This document shows positions 41,217 to 49,979 of a DNA stretch of 64,000 bases, one piece after another. This stretch comes from an uncultured Pelagibacteraceae bacterium (lineage in GTDB: Bacteria > Pseudomonadota > Alphaproteobacteria > Pelagibacterales > Pelagibacteraceae). The stretch covers positions 33,878 to 97,877 of the forward strand of contig CACNCD010000003.1 of the NCBI GenBank assembly GCA_902618855.1, written 5' to 3'. Under the pieces are notes generated by a model. It did not search any database, was not told the DNA's origin, and worked only from the letters and a program-made list of their open reading frames with translations. Position numbers and translations under genes: made by a program. The first letter of the stretch is position 1; each line of letters opens with the position of its first letter.

Positions 41217-42124
41217 CGAATATTGATGAATTAAAAAACTTTTCAAAAGATATACAAGGTAAAATTTTTTTTGACTATAATCTTAAAAAAACAAACTGGT
41301 TCAATATTGGTGGTATAGCATCTGTATATTTTAAACCTGAAAGTTTAAATGAATTAATTTCATTTTTAAAAAGATTTGGCTCTAAAGAAAAAATATTTCT
41401 TTTGGGCGCAGGATCAAATATTTTGATAAATGATGGTATTTTTCAAGGTATAGTGATTAAATTAGGTAAAAAATTTTCTAATATCTCTCAGTTATCAGAT
41501 ACCACTTTAGTTGCTGGAAGTGCTGCCACAGACAGACAAGTATCAGAATTTGCTTGTGAAAATCATCTAGGAGGATTTGAGTTTTTATCTTGTATTCCAG
41601 GTACTATTGGAGGAGGATTAAAGATGAATTCCGGATGCTTTGATAGAGAATTTAAAGATATTTTGCTATCAATACAGGCTGTTGATAATACAGGAAAGAT
41701 AGTAACTATACCATCATCTAAAATAAATTTTGTATATAGAGGAAATAACTTAAGAAAAAACTTAATTTTTTTAAGTGCTTCCTTTAGATGTAAAATTGGA
41801 GATAAGTCAATTATCCAAAATAAGATAAATGAATTAAAATTTAAAAAAAATCAATCACAACCAACTAAAATTAAAACTGGCGGTAGTACTTTTAAAAATC
41901 CTATAAATCAAACTAAAGAGAAGGTCTGGGAATTGATCAAAAAATCAGTCCCCTTAGATACAAAATTTGGGGGCGCAGAAATTTCAGAAAAACATTGTAA
42001 TTTTTTTGTTAATAAAAGAAACGCAAGTTTTAATGATATGAAAAAATTAATTGATTTTGTTAAGAATAGCGTAAAATCTAAAACTGGAATTGATATAGAA
42101 ACAGAAATTGAGATTATAAAGTGA
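41213..42124 (+). CDS. murB: UDP-N-acetylenolpyruvoylglucosamine reductase
   Basis: A 303-residue FAD enzyme reducing UDP-GlcNAc-enolpyruvate. TNWFNIGGIASVYFKPES, FLLGAGSNILINDG, SCIPGTIGGGLKMNSG and the catalytic Ser in TGGSTFKNP (about residue 226) are present, as is the C-terminal Glu region (EIEIIK end). Compact type II-like length. Start ATGA overlaps the murC stop; the stop overlaps the GTG start of ddl. Confidence 0.96.
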   Translation: MTNIDELKNFSKDIQGKIFFDYNLKKTNWFNIGGIASVYFKPESLNELISFLKRFGSKEKIFLLGAGSNILINDGIFQGIVIKLGKKFSNISQLSDTTLVAGSAATDRQVSEFACENHLGGFEFLSCIPGTIGGGLKMNSGCFDREFKDILLSIQAVDNTGKIVTIPSSKINFVYRGNNLRKNLIFLSASFRCKIGDKSIIQNKINELKFKKNQSQPTKIKTGGSTFKNPINQTKEKVWELIKKSVPLDTKFGGAEISEKHCNFFVNKRNASFNDMKKLIDFVKNSVKSKTGIDIETEIEIIK

Positions 42125-43035
42125 AAAAAGTTATTATTTTAGGAGGTGGAATTTCAAAAGAAAGACTCATAAGTCTAGAAACTGCTAGAAGTGTATTAAA
42201 ATCATTAAAAAAAAATAAAAAATACAAATCAATAATTTCAGAGCCTGATGAAGATTTTTTTAAAAAAGTAAAAACTTTTAAACCTGACATAGTATTTAAT
42301 GCATTACACGGTCAATTTGGAGAAGATGGCTATATACAAACCATATTAGAGTCCCAAAAAATAAAATATACACACTCAGGAGTGCTTGCATCCTCAATTG
42401 CAATGGATAAAGAAATATCTAAAAAAATTTTTTTGAAAAATAAAATCCTTACACCCAAACATATAAAATATGATTTCAATAAAAAAAATAAAAATATTAC
42501 TTCACAAATTCAAAAAAAACTTAAATTCCCAGTAGTGATCAAACCAATTAATGAAGGATCAAGTGTAAATGTTTACATTTGTTCAAAACGAAACTTTTTT
42601 AAAAACTTAAAAAAATTATCAAATTACAATCAAATTTTAATAGAAGAATACATACCAGGTCGAGAAATTCAGGTGGCGATAATGGGAAAAAAAAAATTAG
42701 GTGCCATTGAACTTAAACCAAAAAGAAAATTTTACGACTACAAGGCGAAGTATAGTGTGAAAGCGCAAACTAAACACATAATACCTGTTGATCTAGAAAA
42801 AAATAAAATAAAGGAAATAATGAATATTGCCTTAAAAGCACATAAATTAATTGGTTGCAGGGGAGTAACTAGATCAGATTTTAAATTTTTTAAAAATAAA
42901 TTTTATCTTTTAGAAATAAATACTCAACCGGGTATGACAAATCTTTCTTTAGTTCCTGAAATTGCAAATTACTATGGAATTAATTTTGCAAATTTAATTG
43001 AATGGATTTTAAAAGATGCATCTTCCAATAGATAA
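42121..43035 (+). CDS. ddl: D-alanine-D-alanine ligase
   Basis: A 304-residue ATP-grasp ligase making D-Ala-D-Ala for the MurF half of the upstream fusion protein. N-terminal ILGGGISKERLISLETA, NALHGQFGEDGYIQTIL, FPVVIKPINEGSSVNVY, EEYIPGREIQVAI and LLEINTQPGMTNLSLVP are diagnostic. The start codon is GTG within GTGA, overlapping the murB stop by 4 bp. Overlaps ftsQ by 20 bp. Confidence 0.97.
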   Translation: MKKVIILGGGISKERLISLETARSVLKSLKKNKKYKSIISEPDEDFFKKVKTFKPDIVFNALHGQFGEDGYIQTILESQKIKYTHSGVLASSIAMDKEISKKIFLKNKILTPKHIKYDFNKKNKNITSQIQKKLKFPVVIKPINEGSSVNVYICSKRNFFKNLKKLSNYNQILIEEYIPGREIQVAIMGKKKLGAIELKPKRKFYDYKAKYSVKAQTKHIIPVDLEKNKIKEIMNIALKAHKLIGCRGVTRSDFKFFKNKFYLLEINTQPGMTNLSLVPEIANYYGINFANLIEWILKDASSNR

Positions 43036-43702
43036 AAAAAATAAAATTTATTTATATTTAGTTATATTTTTTTTATTTACAACAATTAGTAATTTGCAAG
43101 TATATAATTCGAATTTATTCAAATTTGGTTCAAAAGATATAAAGGTTTCAGGTCTTTCAGAAAAAAATAATTTATCTATTGTCCAAGAGTTGAAAAAAAT
43201 CCAGGTGAAAAATATTTTCTTTATTCAAAAGGATATTCTAATTAAAATTTTGAGTCAAAATAATTTAGTAAATTCTTTTGAAATTAAAAAGGTATTTCCA
43301 AATACAATAGAAATAAAAATAAAAAAAACTCAATTCTTAGGTATAATTAATATTGATGGAATTTTCTATTTTATAGGATCAAATGGCAAATTAATTAATT
43401 ATGATGAATCAACTAAAAATTTACCTTACGTTTTCGGAAAAATAAATACATTTAGTTTTATAGAATTTATTAATATTATTAAACAGTCAACAGTTAATAT
43501 CAAAAATATAAAAGAAATTTATTTTTTTCCATCAGGAAGATGGGATATTAAAACAAAAGAAGACAAGTTATTTAAATTACCAAGCAAAAATATATTGTCA
43601 GCTTTAAATATTATAAGTAAATTAAATAATTCAAAAGAATTTAAAAAAGCCTCAATAGTTGATTTAAGATTTAATAAAAAAATAATTTTTACTAATGAAT
43701 GA
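43016..43702 (+). CDS. ftsQ: Cell division protein FtsQ
   Basis: A 228-residue bitopic protein. After a short cytoplasmic tail, one membrane helix (IYLYLVIFFLFTTISNLQV), then a POTRA domain (SKDIKVSGLSEKNNLSIVQE through VKNIFFIQKDILIKIL) and a beta domain (FPNTIEIKIKKTQFLGII). FtsQ anchors the FtsL/FtsB complex. The predicted start lies inside ddl; it is slightly shorter than typical FtsQ. Overlaps ftsA by 8 bp. Confidence 0.9.
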   Translation: MHLPIDKKNKIYLYLVIFFLFTTISNLQVYNSNLFKFGSKDIKVSGLSEKNNLSIVQELKKIQVKNIFFIQKDILIKILSQNNLVNSFEIKKVFPNTIEIKIKKTQFLGIINIDGIFYFIGSNGKLINYDESTKNLPYVFGKINTFSFIEFINIIKQSTVNIKNIKEIYFFPSGRWDIKTKEDKLFKLPSKNILSALNIISKLNNSKEFKKASIVDLRFNKKIIFTNE

Positions 43703-44405
43703 AAAAGCAACAGATGTTTACTTTAGTCTAGATCAAAACAGATTAAGTTTTGGGGTTTTTCAAAAAATAAATAACCGTTTGATTTTTTCTGACGCGGAAA
43801 ATATCAGCGTTGTCAGTATTAATGAAGACACAGATTTTGATTTTTTAAAAAAACCACTTGAAAAAAATATTAAAAAGATCGAAAAAAAAATTAATTCTTT
43901 CGTCAATAATATTTGTTTAATGGTAGAAACAAATAGATCAATATCTATCTGTATTTCTTTAATGAAAAATCTCGATAATAAAAAAATTCAAAATAAAGAT
44001 ATTAAATATCTTATTCAAGATGCGAAACAACAGATACTTAGAGCATATCCTAATAATAGTATTGCGCATATAATTGTAAAAAAATATATGATTAATGACC
44101 TTGAATATAATTTTGCACCAAGTAACATCGTATGTGAAAAAATTTCTTTAGATATTGAATTTATTTGCCTACCTAAAAACTTAATTAAAAGATTAGAATC
44201 ATTGTTTCGGGGATTTGAAATCACTATTGATAAATTTGTATGTGCTTTATATGCAAATTCTTTTGCCTCTAAGTTGGAAGGTCAAAATATTTGTCAAATT
44301 GGATACAATTTAAGTAATGGTTTCAACAAGCAAGAGGTTGTGTTAATACCCAAAAAAATTGAAAAAACAGGATTTTTTGAGAAACTTTTTCATTTTTTTA
44401 AATAA
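43695..44405 (+). CDS. ftsA: Truncated FtsA-like protein lacking the ATPase half
   Basis: Only 236 residues, against about 400-420 for FtsA. Residues 7-80 resemble the start of subdomain 1A, but the phosphate-1 loop reads SLDQNRLSFG instead of the G-x-DIGTxK pattern. Residues about 95-190 fit the SHS2/1C domain (DAKQQILRAYPNNSIAHIIV, FEITIDKFVCALYANSFAS). Where FtsA continues with DIGGGT and subdomains 2A/2B, this protein has IGYNLSNGF and then ends in TGFFEKLFHFFK, an amphipathic tail like the FtsA membrane anchor. The stop is 63 bp from lpxC, so no lost second half lies downstream. Identity rests on fold-level similarity plus the ftsQ-ftsA-lpxC position. Confidence 0.75.
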   Translation: MNEKATDVYFSLDQNRLSFGVFQKINNRLIFSDAENISVVSINEDTDFDFLKKPLEKNIKKIEKKINSFVNNICLMVETNRSISICISLMKNLDNKKIQNKDIKYLIQDAKQQILRAYPNNSIAHIIVKKYMINDLEYNFAPSNIVCEKISLDIEFICLPKNLIKRLESLFRGFEITIDKFVCALYANSFASKLEGQNICQIGYNLSNGFNKQEVVLIPKKIEKTGFFEKLFHFFK

Positions 44406-44468
44406 AAACCTGTATTTTCTCGTAACATTTGTTGTTTTTTAATTTTTTAACGTTGCTTCTATAACCAC

Positions 44469-45392
44469 ATGATGTCAGTTTTAAATCAAAAAACACTTAA
44501 AAGCACCATGACCTTTGAAGGTATTGCCCTTCATTCAGGAAAAATGGTTAATATGAAAGTAAAACCCGCACAGCCAAATACAGGAATAGTTTTTAAAAGA
44601 ACTGACTTAAAAAATAACAATACAGTAATTCCAGGAATTTTTAATGTTAGTAGCGCGATTTTTTGTACAACAATATCAAATGATTATGGCGTTAATATTT
44701 CAACTATAGAACATTTGATGGGAGCACTTTATGGCACAGGAATAGATAATGCATTAGTTGAAGTTGATAGTGATGAACTTCCAATTTTAGATGGTTCAGC
44801 AAAAGTTTACGTTGAGCAGATTAGTAAAACAGGAATTGAAATTAGCAATTCCCCAATAAAAGTTATTAAAATTGAAAAGAAAATTCTATTTGAAGATGGA
44901 AAAAAATATATTTCTATAGAACCAAGTAAATTAAGTTTAGACATAGATTTTGAAATCAAATATGAAAATTCATTAATTGGAAATCAAAGAAATACGATAA
45001 AAGTTTATGAGGACGACCTTAAAGATATATTTAACTCTAGAACTTTCTGTTTGTATGAAGATATAGATAAATTAAAGAAAATGGACTTGGCAAAAGGTGG
45101 ATCATTAGAAAATGCTATAGTAGTTCAGGATGAAAAAATTTTGAATAAAAGTGGTTTAAGAAATAATTTAGAATTTGTTAACCATAAAATTCTAGATTGT
45201 ATGGGAGACTTATACCTTTCTGGATATAAGATAATTGGAAAATTAATATGCTCACAAGGCGGCCATAAACTTACAAATGAATTATTAAGGAAAGTTTTTG
45301 AAAATGATCAAAACTTTTCCATTATAGAAGTCCGAGAGAACAAAATTCCCCATTCATTCGTTAATAAAAGATATCTAAAATCAATAGCTTAA
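44469..45392 (+). CDS. lpxC: UDP-3-O-acyl-N-acetylglucosamine deacetylase
   Basis: A 307-residue zinc deacetylase, the committed step of lipid A synthesis, showing the cell makes LPS. Zinc ligands are visible in STIEHLMGALYG (His), and NHKILDCMGDLYL (His and Asp); the catalytic His is in CSQGGHKLTNELL. FEGIALHSGKMVNMKVKPA is the typical N-terminus. The 63 bp before it is the longest gap in this cluster after ftsZ and could contain a separate promoter. Confidence 0.97.
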   Translation: MMSVLNQKTLKSTMTFEGIALHSGKMVNMKVKPAQPNTGIVFKRTDLKNNNTVIPGIFNVSSAIFCTTISNDYGVNISTIEHLMGALYGTGIDNALVEVDSDELPILDGSAKVYVEQISKTGIEISNSPIKVIKIEKKILFEDGKKYISIEPSKLSLDIDFEIKYENSLIGNQRNTIKVYEDDLKDIFNSRTFCLYEDIDKLKKMDLAKGGSLENAIVVQDEKILNKSGLRNNLEFVNHKILDCMGDLYLSGYKIIGKLICSQGGHKLTNELLRKVFENDQNFSIIEVRENKIPHSFVNKRYLKSIA

Positions 45393-45431
45393 AGGTTTAG
45401 ATTTTTTAAAAAAATCTGTTAAAACTTTTTA

Positions 45432-46265
45432 ATGGATAATTTAAAGAAATTTATTATTATTTTTTTGTTACTACTTCAATCATGCTCGAGTACACCCAAA
45501 AAGGTAGAGTCGATAATTGAGGAAAAAGATTTAGATCAACAAATGATAGCAGCTTATAACGAGGGCCTGGATGCATTAAAAAAAGGAGATGTCTATTATG
45601 CAGGAAAAAAGTTCAATGAAGCGGAGCTTTTATACCCGCAATCTGAGTGGGCAGCTAAAGCTGTATTAATGGCTTCTTACGGTTATTATACTCAAGCATA
45701 TTATAACAGTGCTGCTGAAGAATTAAATAGATTTATAATCAAGTATCCAAAAAATCCTAATTTAGATTATGCTTATTATCTCTTAGCGATGTGTCATTAC
45801 GAAAGTATTGTTGATGAGAAAAAAGATTTAAAACCTCTTTTATACGCCAAAGATAGTTTTAATCTGGTTATAGAAAAATTTCCACTTACTGATTTTGCAG
45901 TTGATGCAAAATATAAACTTGGTTTGATTAATGATCTACTCGCTGCAAAAGAAATGTATATTGCAAGACATTATATAAAAAAAGAAAAATGGATAGCAGC
46001 AGTCAATAGATTAAAGGTCATAGTCGAAGATTACGATACCACTATATATATTGAAGAGGCACTTCATAGATTAGTTGAAATTCACTACAAACTTGGTTTA
46101 GTTTCAGAGGCAAAAAAATATGCTAACACTTTAGGTTATAATTATTTATCAAGTCAATGGTATAAAGAATCATATAGAGTATTTAATAAAAATTATAAAA
46201 TTGAGAGAAAAACCTCAAAGAAAGATAAAAAGAGATTAAGAGATAGAATTAAATCCTTTTTTTAA
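45432..46265 (+). CDS. bamD: Outer membrane assembly lipoprotein BamD
   Basis: A 277-residue lipoprotein of the BAM complex that inserts outer-membrane beta-barrels. Signal peptide with lipobox LLQSC (Cys 18), then TPR repeats: AYNEGLDALKKGDVYYAGKK, YNSAAEELNRFIIKYPKNPN, ADAK-like segments and EALHRLVEIHYKLGLVSEA. It is an expected substrate of Lgt encoded at the left of the window and would serve barrels such as the one at 61465. In many alphaproteobacteria recN follows; here ligA follows directly after 3 bp. Confidence 0.94.
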   Translation: MDNLKKFIIIFLLLLQSCSSTPKKVESIIEEKDLDQQMIAAYNEGLDALKKGDVYYAGKKFNEAELLYPQSEWAAKAVLMASYGYYTQAYYNSAAEELNRFIIKYPKNPNLDYAYYLLAMCHYESIVDEKKDLKPLLYAKDSFNLVIEKFPLTDFAVDAKYKLGLINDLLAAKEMYIARHYIKKEKWIAAVNRLKVIVEDYDTTIYIEEALHRLVEIHYKLGLVSEAKKYANTLGYNYLSSQWYKESYRVFNKNYKIERKTSKKDKKRLRDRIKSFF

Positions 46266-46268
46266 TTA

Positions 46269-48290
46269 ATGAAAAATTTAAAAATAGAGAAAGAGTATTT
46301 AAAAAAAATTAAACTTTTTCAAGAATATAATAAATATTACTATGACAAGAGCGACCCAAAAGTAAGTGATAGTAAGTTTGACCAGTTAAAGAAAGAAATA
46401 ATTGACTTAGAAAATAAGTATAAGTATTTAAATTCTAAAAACTCTCCATCTAAAACAGTTGGTTTTACACCATCAAAAAACTTTAAAAAAGTAAAACACA
46501 AAACTCAAATGTTGTCATTATCTAATGCTTTTGGTGAAGAAGATCTAAAAAATTTTGAAAAAAAAATAAGAAACTTTTTAAGTTTATCAAAAGACTTTGA
46601 ACTGGAGTATAGTGCCGAACCAAAGATAGACGGGATCTCAGCTTCACTAACCTATAAAAATGGAAAATTTATAATGGGATTGTCAAGAGGCGATGGTAAA
46701 GAAGGAGAAGACATAACTGAAAATTTAAAAACTATCAAAGATATACCAAAAATCATTACTGCAAAAAACTTTCCAGTAGAAATAGATATTAGAGGAGAGG
46801 TATTCATTCAAAATAGTGATTTTTCAAAGATCAAAACAAAATTTGCAAACCCCAGAAATGCAGCTTCTGGAAGCTTAAGACAAAAGGATCCAAAAGCAAC
46901 TAGTAAAATACCTTTAAAATTTATTGCCTATACATATGGATTTGCAAAAAATCTGAGCATTAAAACTCAATCAAGTTTTTTAAAAAATCTTAAAAATTGG
47001 GGTTTTAAAACAAATGAATATAATAAAACTATTTGCGGGATTAATAACTTAATTGTTAATCATAATCACTTAGAAAAAAAAAGATATGAGATAGATTTTG
47101 ATATAGACGGCATTGTTTACAAGATAAATGATATTGAACTACAAAAAAGACTTGGATACGTAACAAATGCTCCCAGGTGGGCTATTGCTCATAAATTTTC
47201 TGCGAATAGTTCAATTTCAGAAATTTTAAATATAGAAATTCAGGTTGGCAGAACAGGCGCTTTGACTCCAGTAGCAAAAATAAAGCCCGTTAAAATAGGT
47301 GGTGTTACGGTATCTAATGCAACGCTTCATAATGAGGACGAAATTACAAGAAAAGATATAAGAGTTGGCGATACCGCAACTATTGAAAGAGCAGGAGATG
47401 TAATACCCCATGTAATATCTGTTGATTTAAATAAAAGAAAAAAAAACTCACAAAAATTTATTTTTCCAAAAAAATGCCCATCATGTGGATCGTCAACTGT
47501 AAAAGAATTTAACGAGAGTACGAAAAGAAATGATGCGGTAAGACGTTGTTCCAGTGAAGGATTTGAATGTGATCAGATTTCAATAGAAAAAATAAAACAT
47601 TTTGTGTCAAAAGAAGCATTAAATATTGAAGGTTTTGGAAAAAAAATTGTAGAAAATTTTTGGGAACTCAATTTAATAAAATTTCCACATGATATTTTTA
47701 AATTAAATTATGAAAAAATAAAAAAATTAGAGGGTTGGGGAAATCTGTCAGTATTTAATTTAAAATACGCTATAGACAATAAAAAAAAAATTAGTTTAGA
47801 TAAATTTATTTATTCTTTAGGAATAAGACATATCGGCCAAGAAAATGCGAAACTTTTAGCGAGACATTTAAAATCAGCAAGTAATTTTTTTAAATTATCA
47901 TTAAGTAAAGATATTGATGAACTTAAAAATATAGATGGCATAGGGAGTACACAAATAAAGTCTATCTTAAACTTTTTTTCAAACCAAACTAATCAAAAAT
48001 TTCTAATTGAATTAAAAAATCATTTGGAAATTACAGATACTATTCAAATAAATCAATCTGGTTTATTAAAAAATAAAAATTTTATGTTTACTGGAAAATT
48101 AGAAGGAATTAGTAGAGCTGAGGCAAAATCAATCATAGAGCAAAATTCTGGCAAAATAATAAGTAACGTTACTAAAAAACTGGACTATTTAATTATAGGA
48201 GAAAAACCAACAACAAAAAAAATAAATTTAGCAAAAGAATTAAATATTAAAATATTAAGTCAAAAGGAATGGTTAAAAATGTTAGATTAA
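46269..48290 (+). CDS. ligA: NAD-dependent DNA ligase
   Basis: A 673-residue ligase sealing nicks in replication and repair. Domain Ia (LFQEYNKYYYDKSDPKVSD), adenylation lysine in EPKIDGISASL (about residue 119), NPRNAASGSLRQKDP, OB fold (VQVGRTGALTPVAKIKPV region), a zinc finger starting CPSCGSS and ending CSSEGFEC, HhH repeats (LKNIDGIGSTQIKSIL) and a C-terminal BRCT domain. Overlaps convergent pepP by 9 bp. Confidence 0.97.
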   Translation: MKNLKIEKEYLKKIKLFQEYNKYYYDKSDPKVSDSKFDQLKKEIIDLENKYKYLNSKNSPSKTVGFTPSKNFKKVKHKTQMLSLSNAFGEEDLKNFEKKIRNFLSLSKDFELEYSAEPKIDGISASLTYKNGKFIMGLSRGDGKEGEDITENLKTIKDIPKIITAKNFPVEIDIRGEVFIQNSDFSKIKTKFANPRNAASGSLRQKDPKATSKIPLKFIAYTYGFAKNLSIKTQSSFLKNLKNWGFKTNEYNKTICGINNLIVNHNHLEKKRYEIDFDIDGIVYKINDIELQKRLGYVTNAPRWAIAHKFSANSSISEILNIEIQVGRTGALTPVAKIKPVKIGGVTVSNATLHNEDEITRKDIRVGDTATIERAGDVIPHVISVDLNKRKKNSQKFIFPKKCPSCGSSTVKEFNESTKRNDAVRRCSSEGFECDQISIEKIKHFVSKEALNIEGFGKKIVENFWELNLIKFPHDIFKLNYEKIKKLEGWGNLSVFNLKYAIDNKKKISLDKFIYSLGIRHIGQENAKLLARHLKSASNFFKLSLSKDIDELKNIDGIGSTQIKSILNFFSNQTNQKFLIELKNHLEITDTIQINQSGLLKNKNFMFTGKLEGISRAEAKSIIEQNSGKIISNVTKKLDYLIIGEKPTTKKINLAKELNIKILSQKEWLKMLD

Positions 48291-49979
48291 ACCCGCTAAC
48301 CACTTTCTTTCTTTTATATCTAAAAATTTAGATATTTTTGTATAAACATTTAAATGATAATCAAACAAGTAATTTTTTTCTTTTTTACTAAGTAGATCAA
48401 AATTAATTAAGTCTTTTTCGATTGGAGCCAATGTTAGATTTTCAAAATTTAATTTTTTTTTATCTTTTTTTATAAAAACTAAATTTTCAATTCTTATTCC
48501 ATAAAATCCTTTTTTATAATATCCTGGCTCATTACTTATGACCATTCCCTCTTCTAACTTAATTGAATTGTATTTGGAAATAGATTGAGGACCTTCGTGT
48601 ACATTTAAAAAAAAGCCTACTCCATGGCCCGTACCATGGGCATAATCCAAACCATCTTTTTTTAAATACTTTCTAGCTTTAATATCTATTTGTTTACCTT
48701 TGCTATATTTATTAATATCTGTTGTTGCTACAGCTATATGTCCTTTTAAAACTTTTGTAAAATTATTCTTAATAGTTTCTGGTTGTTTAGAAAAACATAT
48801 TGTTCTTGTAACATCAGTTGTTCCAAATTTATATTGACCACCTGAGTCACATAGAAATATATCTTTTTTTTTTATAATTCTATTTGAATTTTTTGTAGCA
48901 CGGTAGTGAACTATTGCTCCATTTGAACCAGTTCCTGCAATTGTATTAAAACTTGGAAATAAATAGTTTTTATTCATTTTTCTAAATTTTTCTAATTTCT
49001 TTTCTGCATCGATTTCAGTTATTTTTTTTTTATTTATTTTTTTTATCCAATAAATAAACTTTGTTAGAGCAACTCCATCTTCAACATGAGCATTAATCAT
49101 ATTTTTTAGCTCAATTTGATTTTTTAAAGATTTAAGTAAATAACATGGATCATTTTTAGAAATAATTTCAAATCTTGATTGGATAATACTTTGGTTTTTA
49201 ATTGAACAGGTTAATGAATCGATAATAATTTTTCCAGCTCTAATTTTTTTTATAACTTTTTCAAAATTGTTTAAATCTATTATTTTAAATTTTTTAAATC
49301 TTTTCTCTTTTGCTATTTTGGAAACTTTATATTTATCGGCAAATAAAAAAATTTCTTTTTTTTTGCTTATTAAAAGTCTAGAGTTAGGTATAGGACTATT
49401 AGGACTATCATGACCCCTAATATTAAGTAACCAAGCTACATTTTCCGGCGCACTTATAAATATATAGTCAGCCTTATAAGATACTATTTTTTTTATAATT
49501 TTATTGATCTTTGAAATATGACTTTCTCCAACAATTTTTTGATTCATTGAGAAAAAAGGTTTATTTTTAATATTTCTTTTTTTGTTTATTTGATCAACTA
49601 AATTTTTAGATAGTGGCACCAATGTTGATGTATTTTTAAAATAAATTTTTAATTGTCTTTCAGTAAACAAATTTGGATCAAAACCTAATTTGAGATTATT
49701 TATAATTTTGTGTGGAAGAAATTTGTGAATTTCTACTATCCTAAAATTTTTACCTGACTGTTTTCTTGCCTGTATAGTATATCTTCCATCTACAAATAAA
49801 AAATTCTTATCTTTCAAAATAATTGCAAATCCAGCAGACCCGTCAAAATTTGAAATACTTTTTAATCTATCGTGGCTAGAATATTCACCAAAAAATTCAT
49901 CATTTTTTGGTACAATATATCCATCAATTTTATTTATTTTAAATTTTTTTCTGAATAAATTAATTTTTTTTTTTATCAT
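48282..49979 (-). CDS. pepP: Xaa-Pro aminopeptidase (aminopeptidase P), M24 family
   Basis: A 565-residue three-domain M24B peptidase like the long form found in alphaproteobacteria and eukaryotes. The pita-bread catalytic domain shows metal ligands Asp in LCDSGGQYKFGTTDVTR (two Asp), His in HGTGHGVGFFLNVHEGP, and Glu in ISNEPGYYKKGFYG and GIRIENLVFI. It cleaves N-terminal residues ahead of proline. Starts in an ATGA overlap with the uvrD stop, so the two genes are coupled. Confidence 0.93.
   Translation of the reverse strand: MIKKKINLFRKKFKINKIDGYIVPKNDEFFGEYSSHDRLKSISNFDGSAGFAIILKDKNFLFVDGRYTIQARKQSGKNFRIVEIHKFLPHKIINNLKLGFDPNLFTERQLKIYFKNTSTLVPLSKNLVDQINKKRNIKNKPFFSMNQKIVGESHISKINKIIKKIVSYKADYIFISAPENVAWLLNIRGHDSPNSPIPNSRLLISKKKEIFLFADKYKVSKIAKEKRFKKFKIIDLNNFEKVIKKIRAGKIIIDSLTCSIKNQSIIQSRFEIISKNDPCYLLKSLKNQIELKNMINAHVEDGVALTKFIYWIKKINKKKITEIDAEKKLEKFRKMNKNYLFPSFNTIAGTGSNGAIVHYRATKNSNRIIKKKDIFLCDSGGQYKFGTTDVTRTICFSKQPETIKNNFTKVLKGHIAVATTDINKYSKGKQIDIKARKYLKKDGLDYAHGTGHGVGFFLNVHEGPQSISKYNSIKLEEGMVISNEPGYYKKGFYGIRIENLVFIKKDKKKLNFENLTLAPIEKDLINFDLLSKKEKNYLFDYHLNVYTKISKFLDIKERKWLAGLI

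Noticed and set aside
43695-44405. Frameshift as an explanation for short FtsA
   Set aside because: Only 63 bp separate its stop from lpxC, so there is no room for a displaced C-terminal half; the tail also ends in a plausible membrane anchor.
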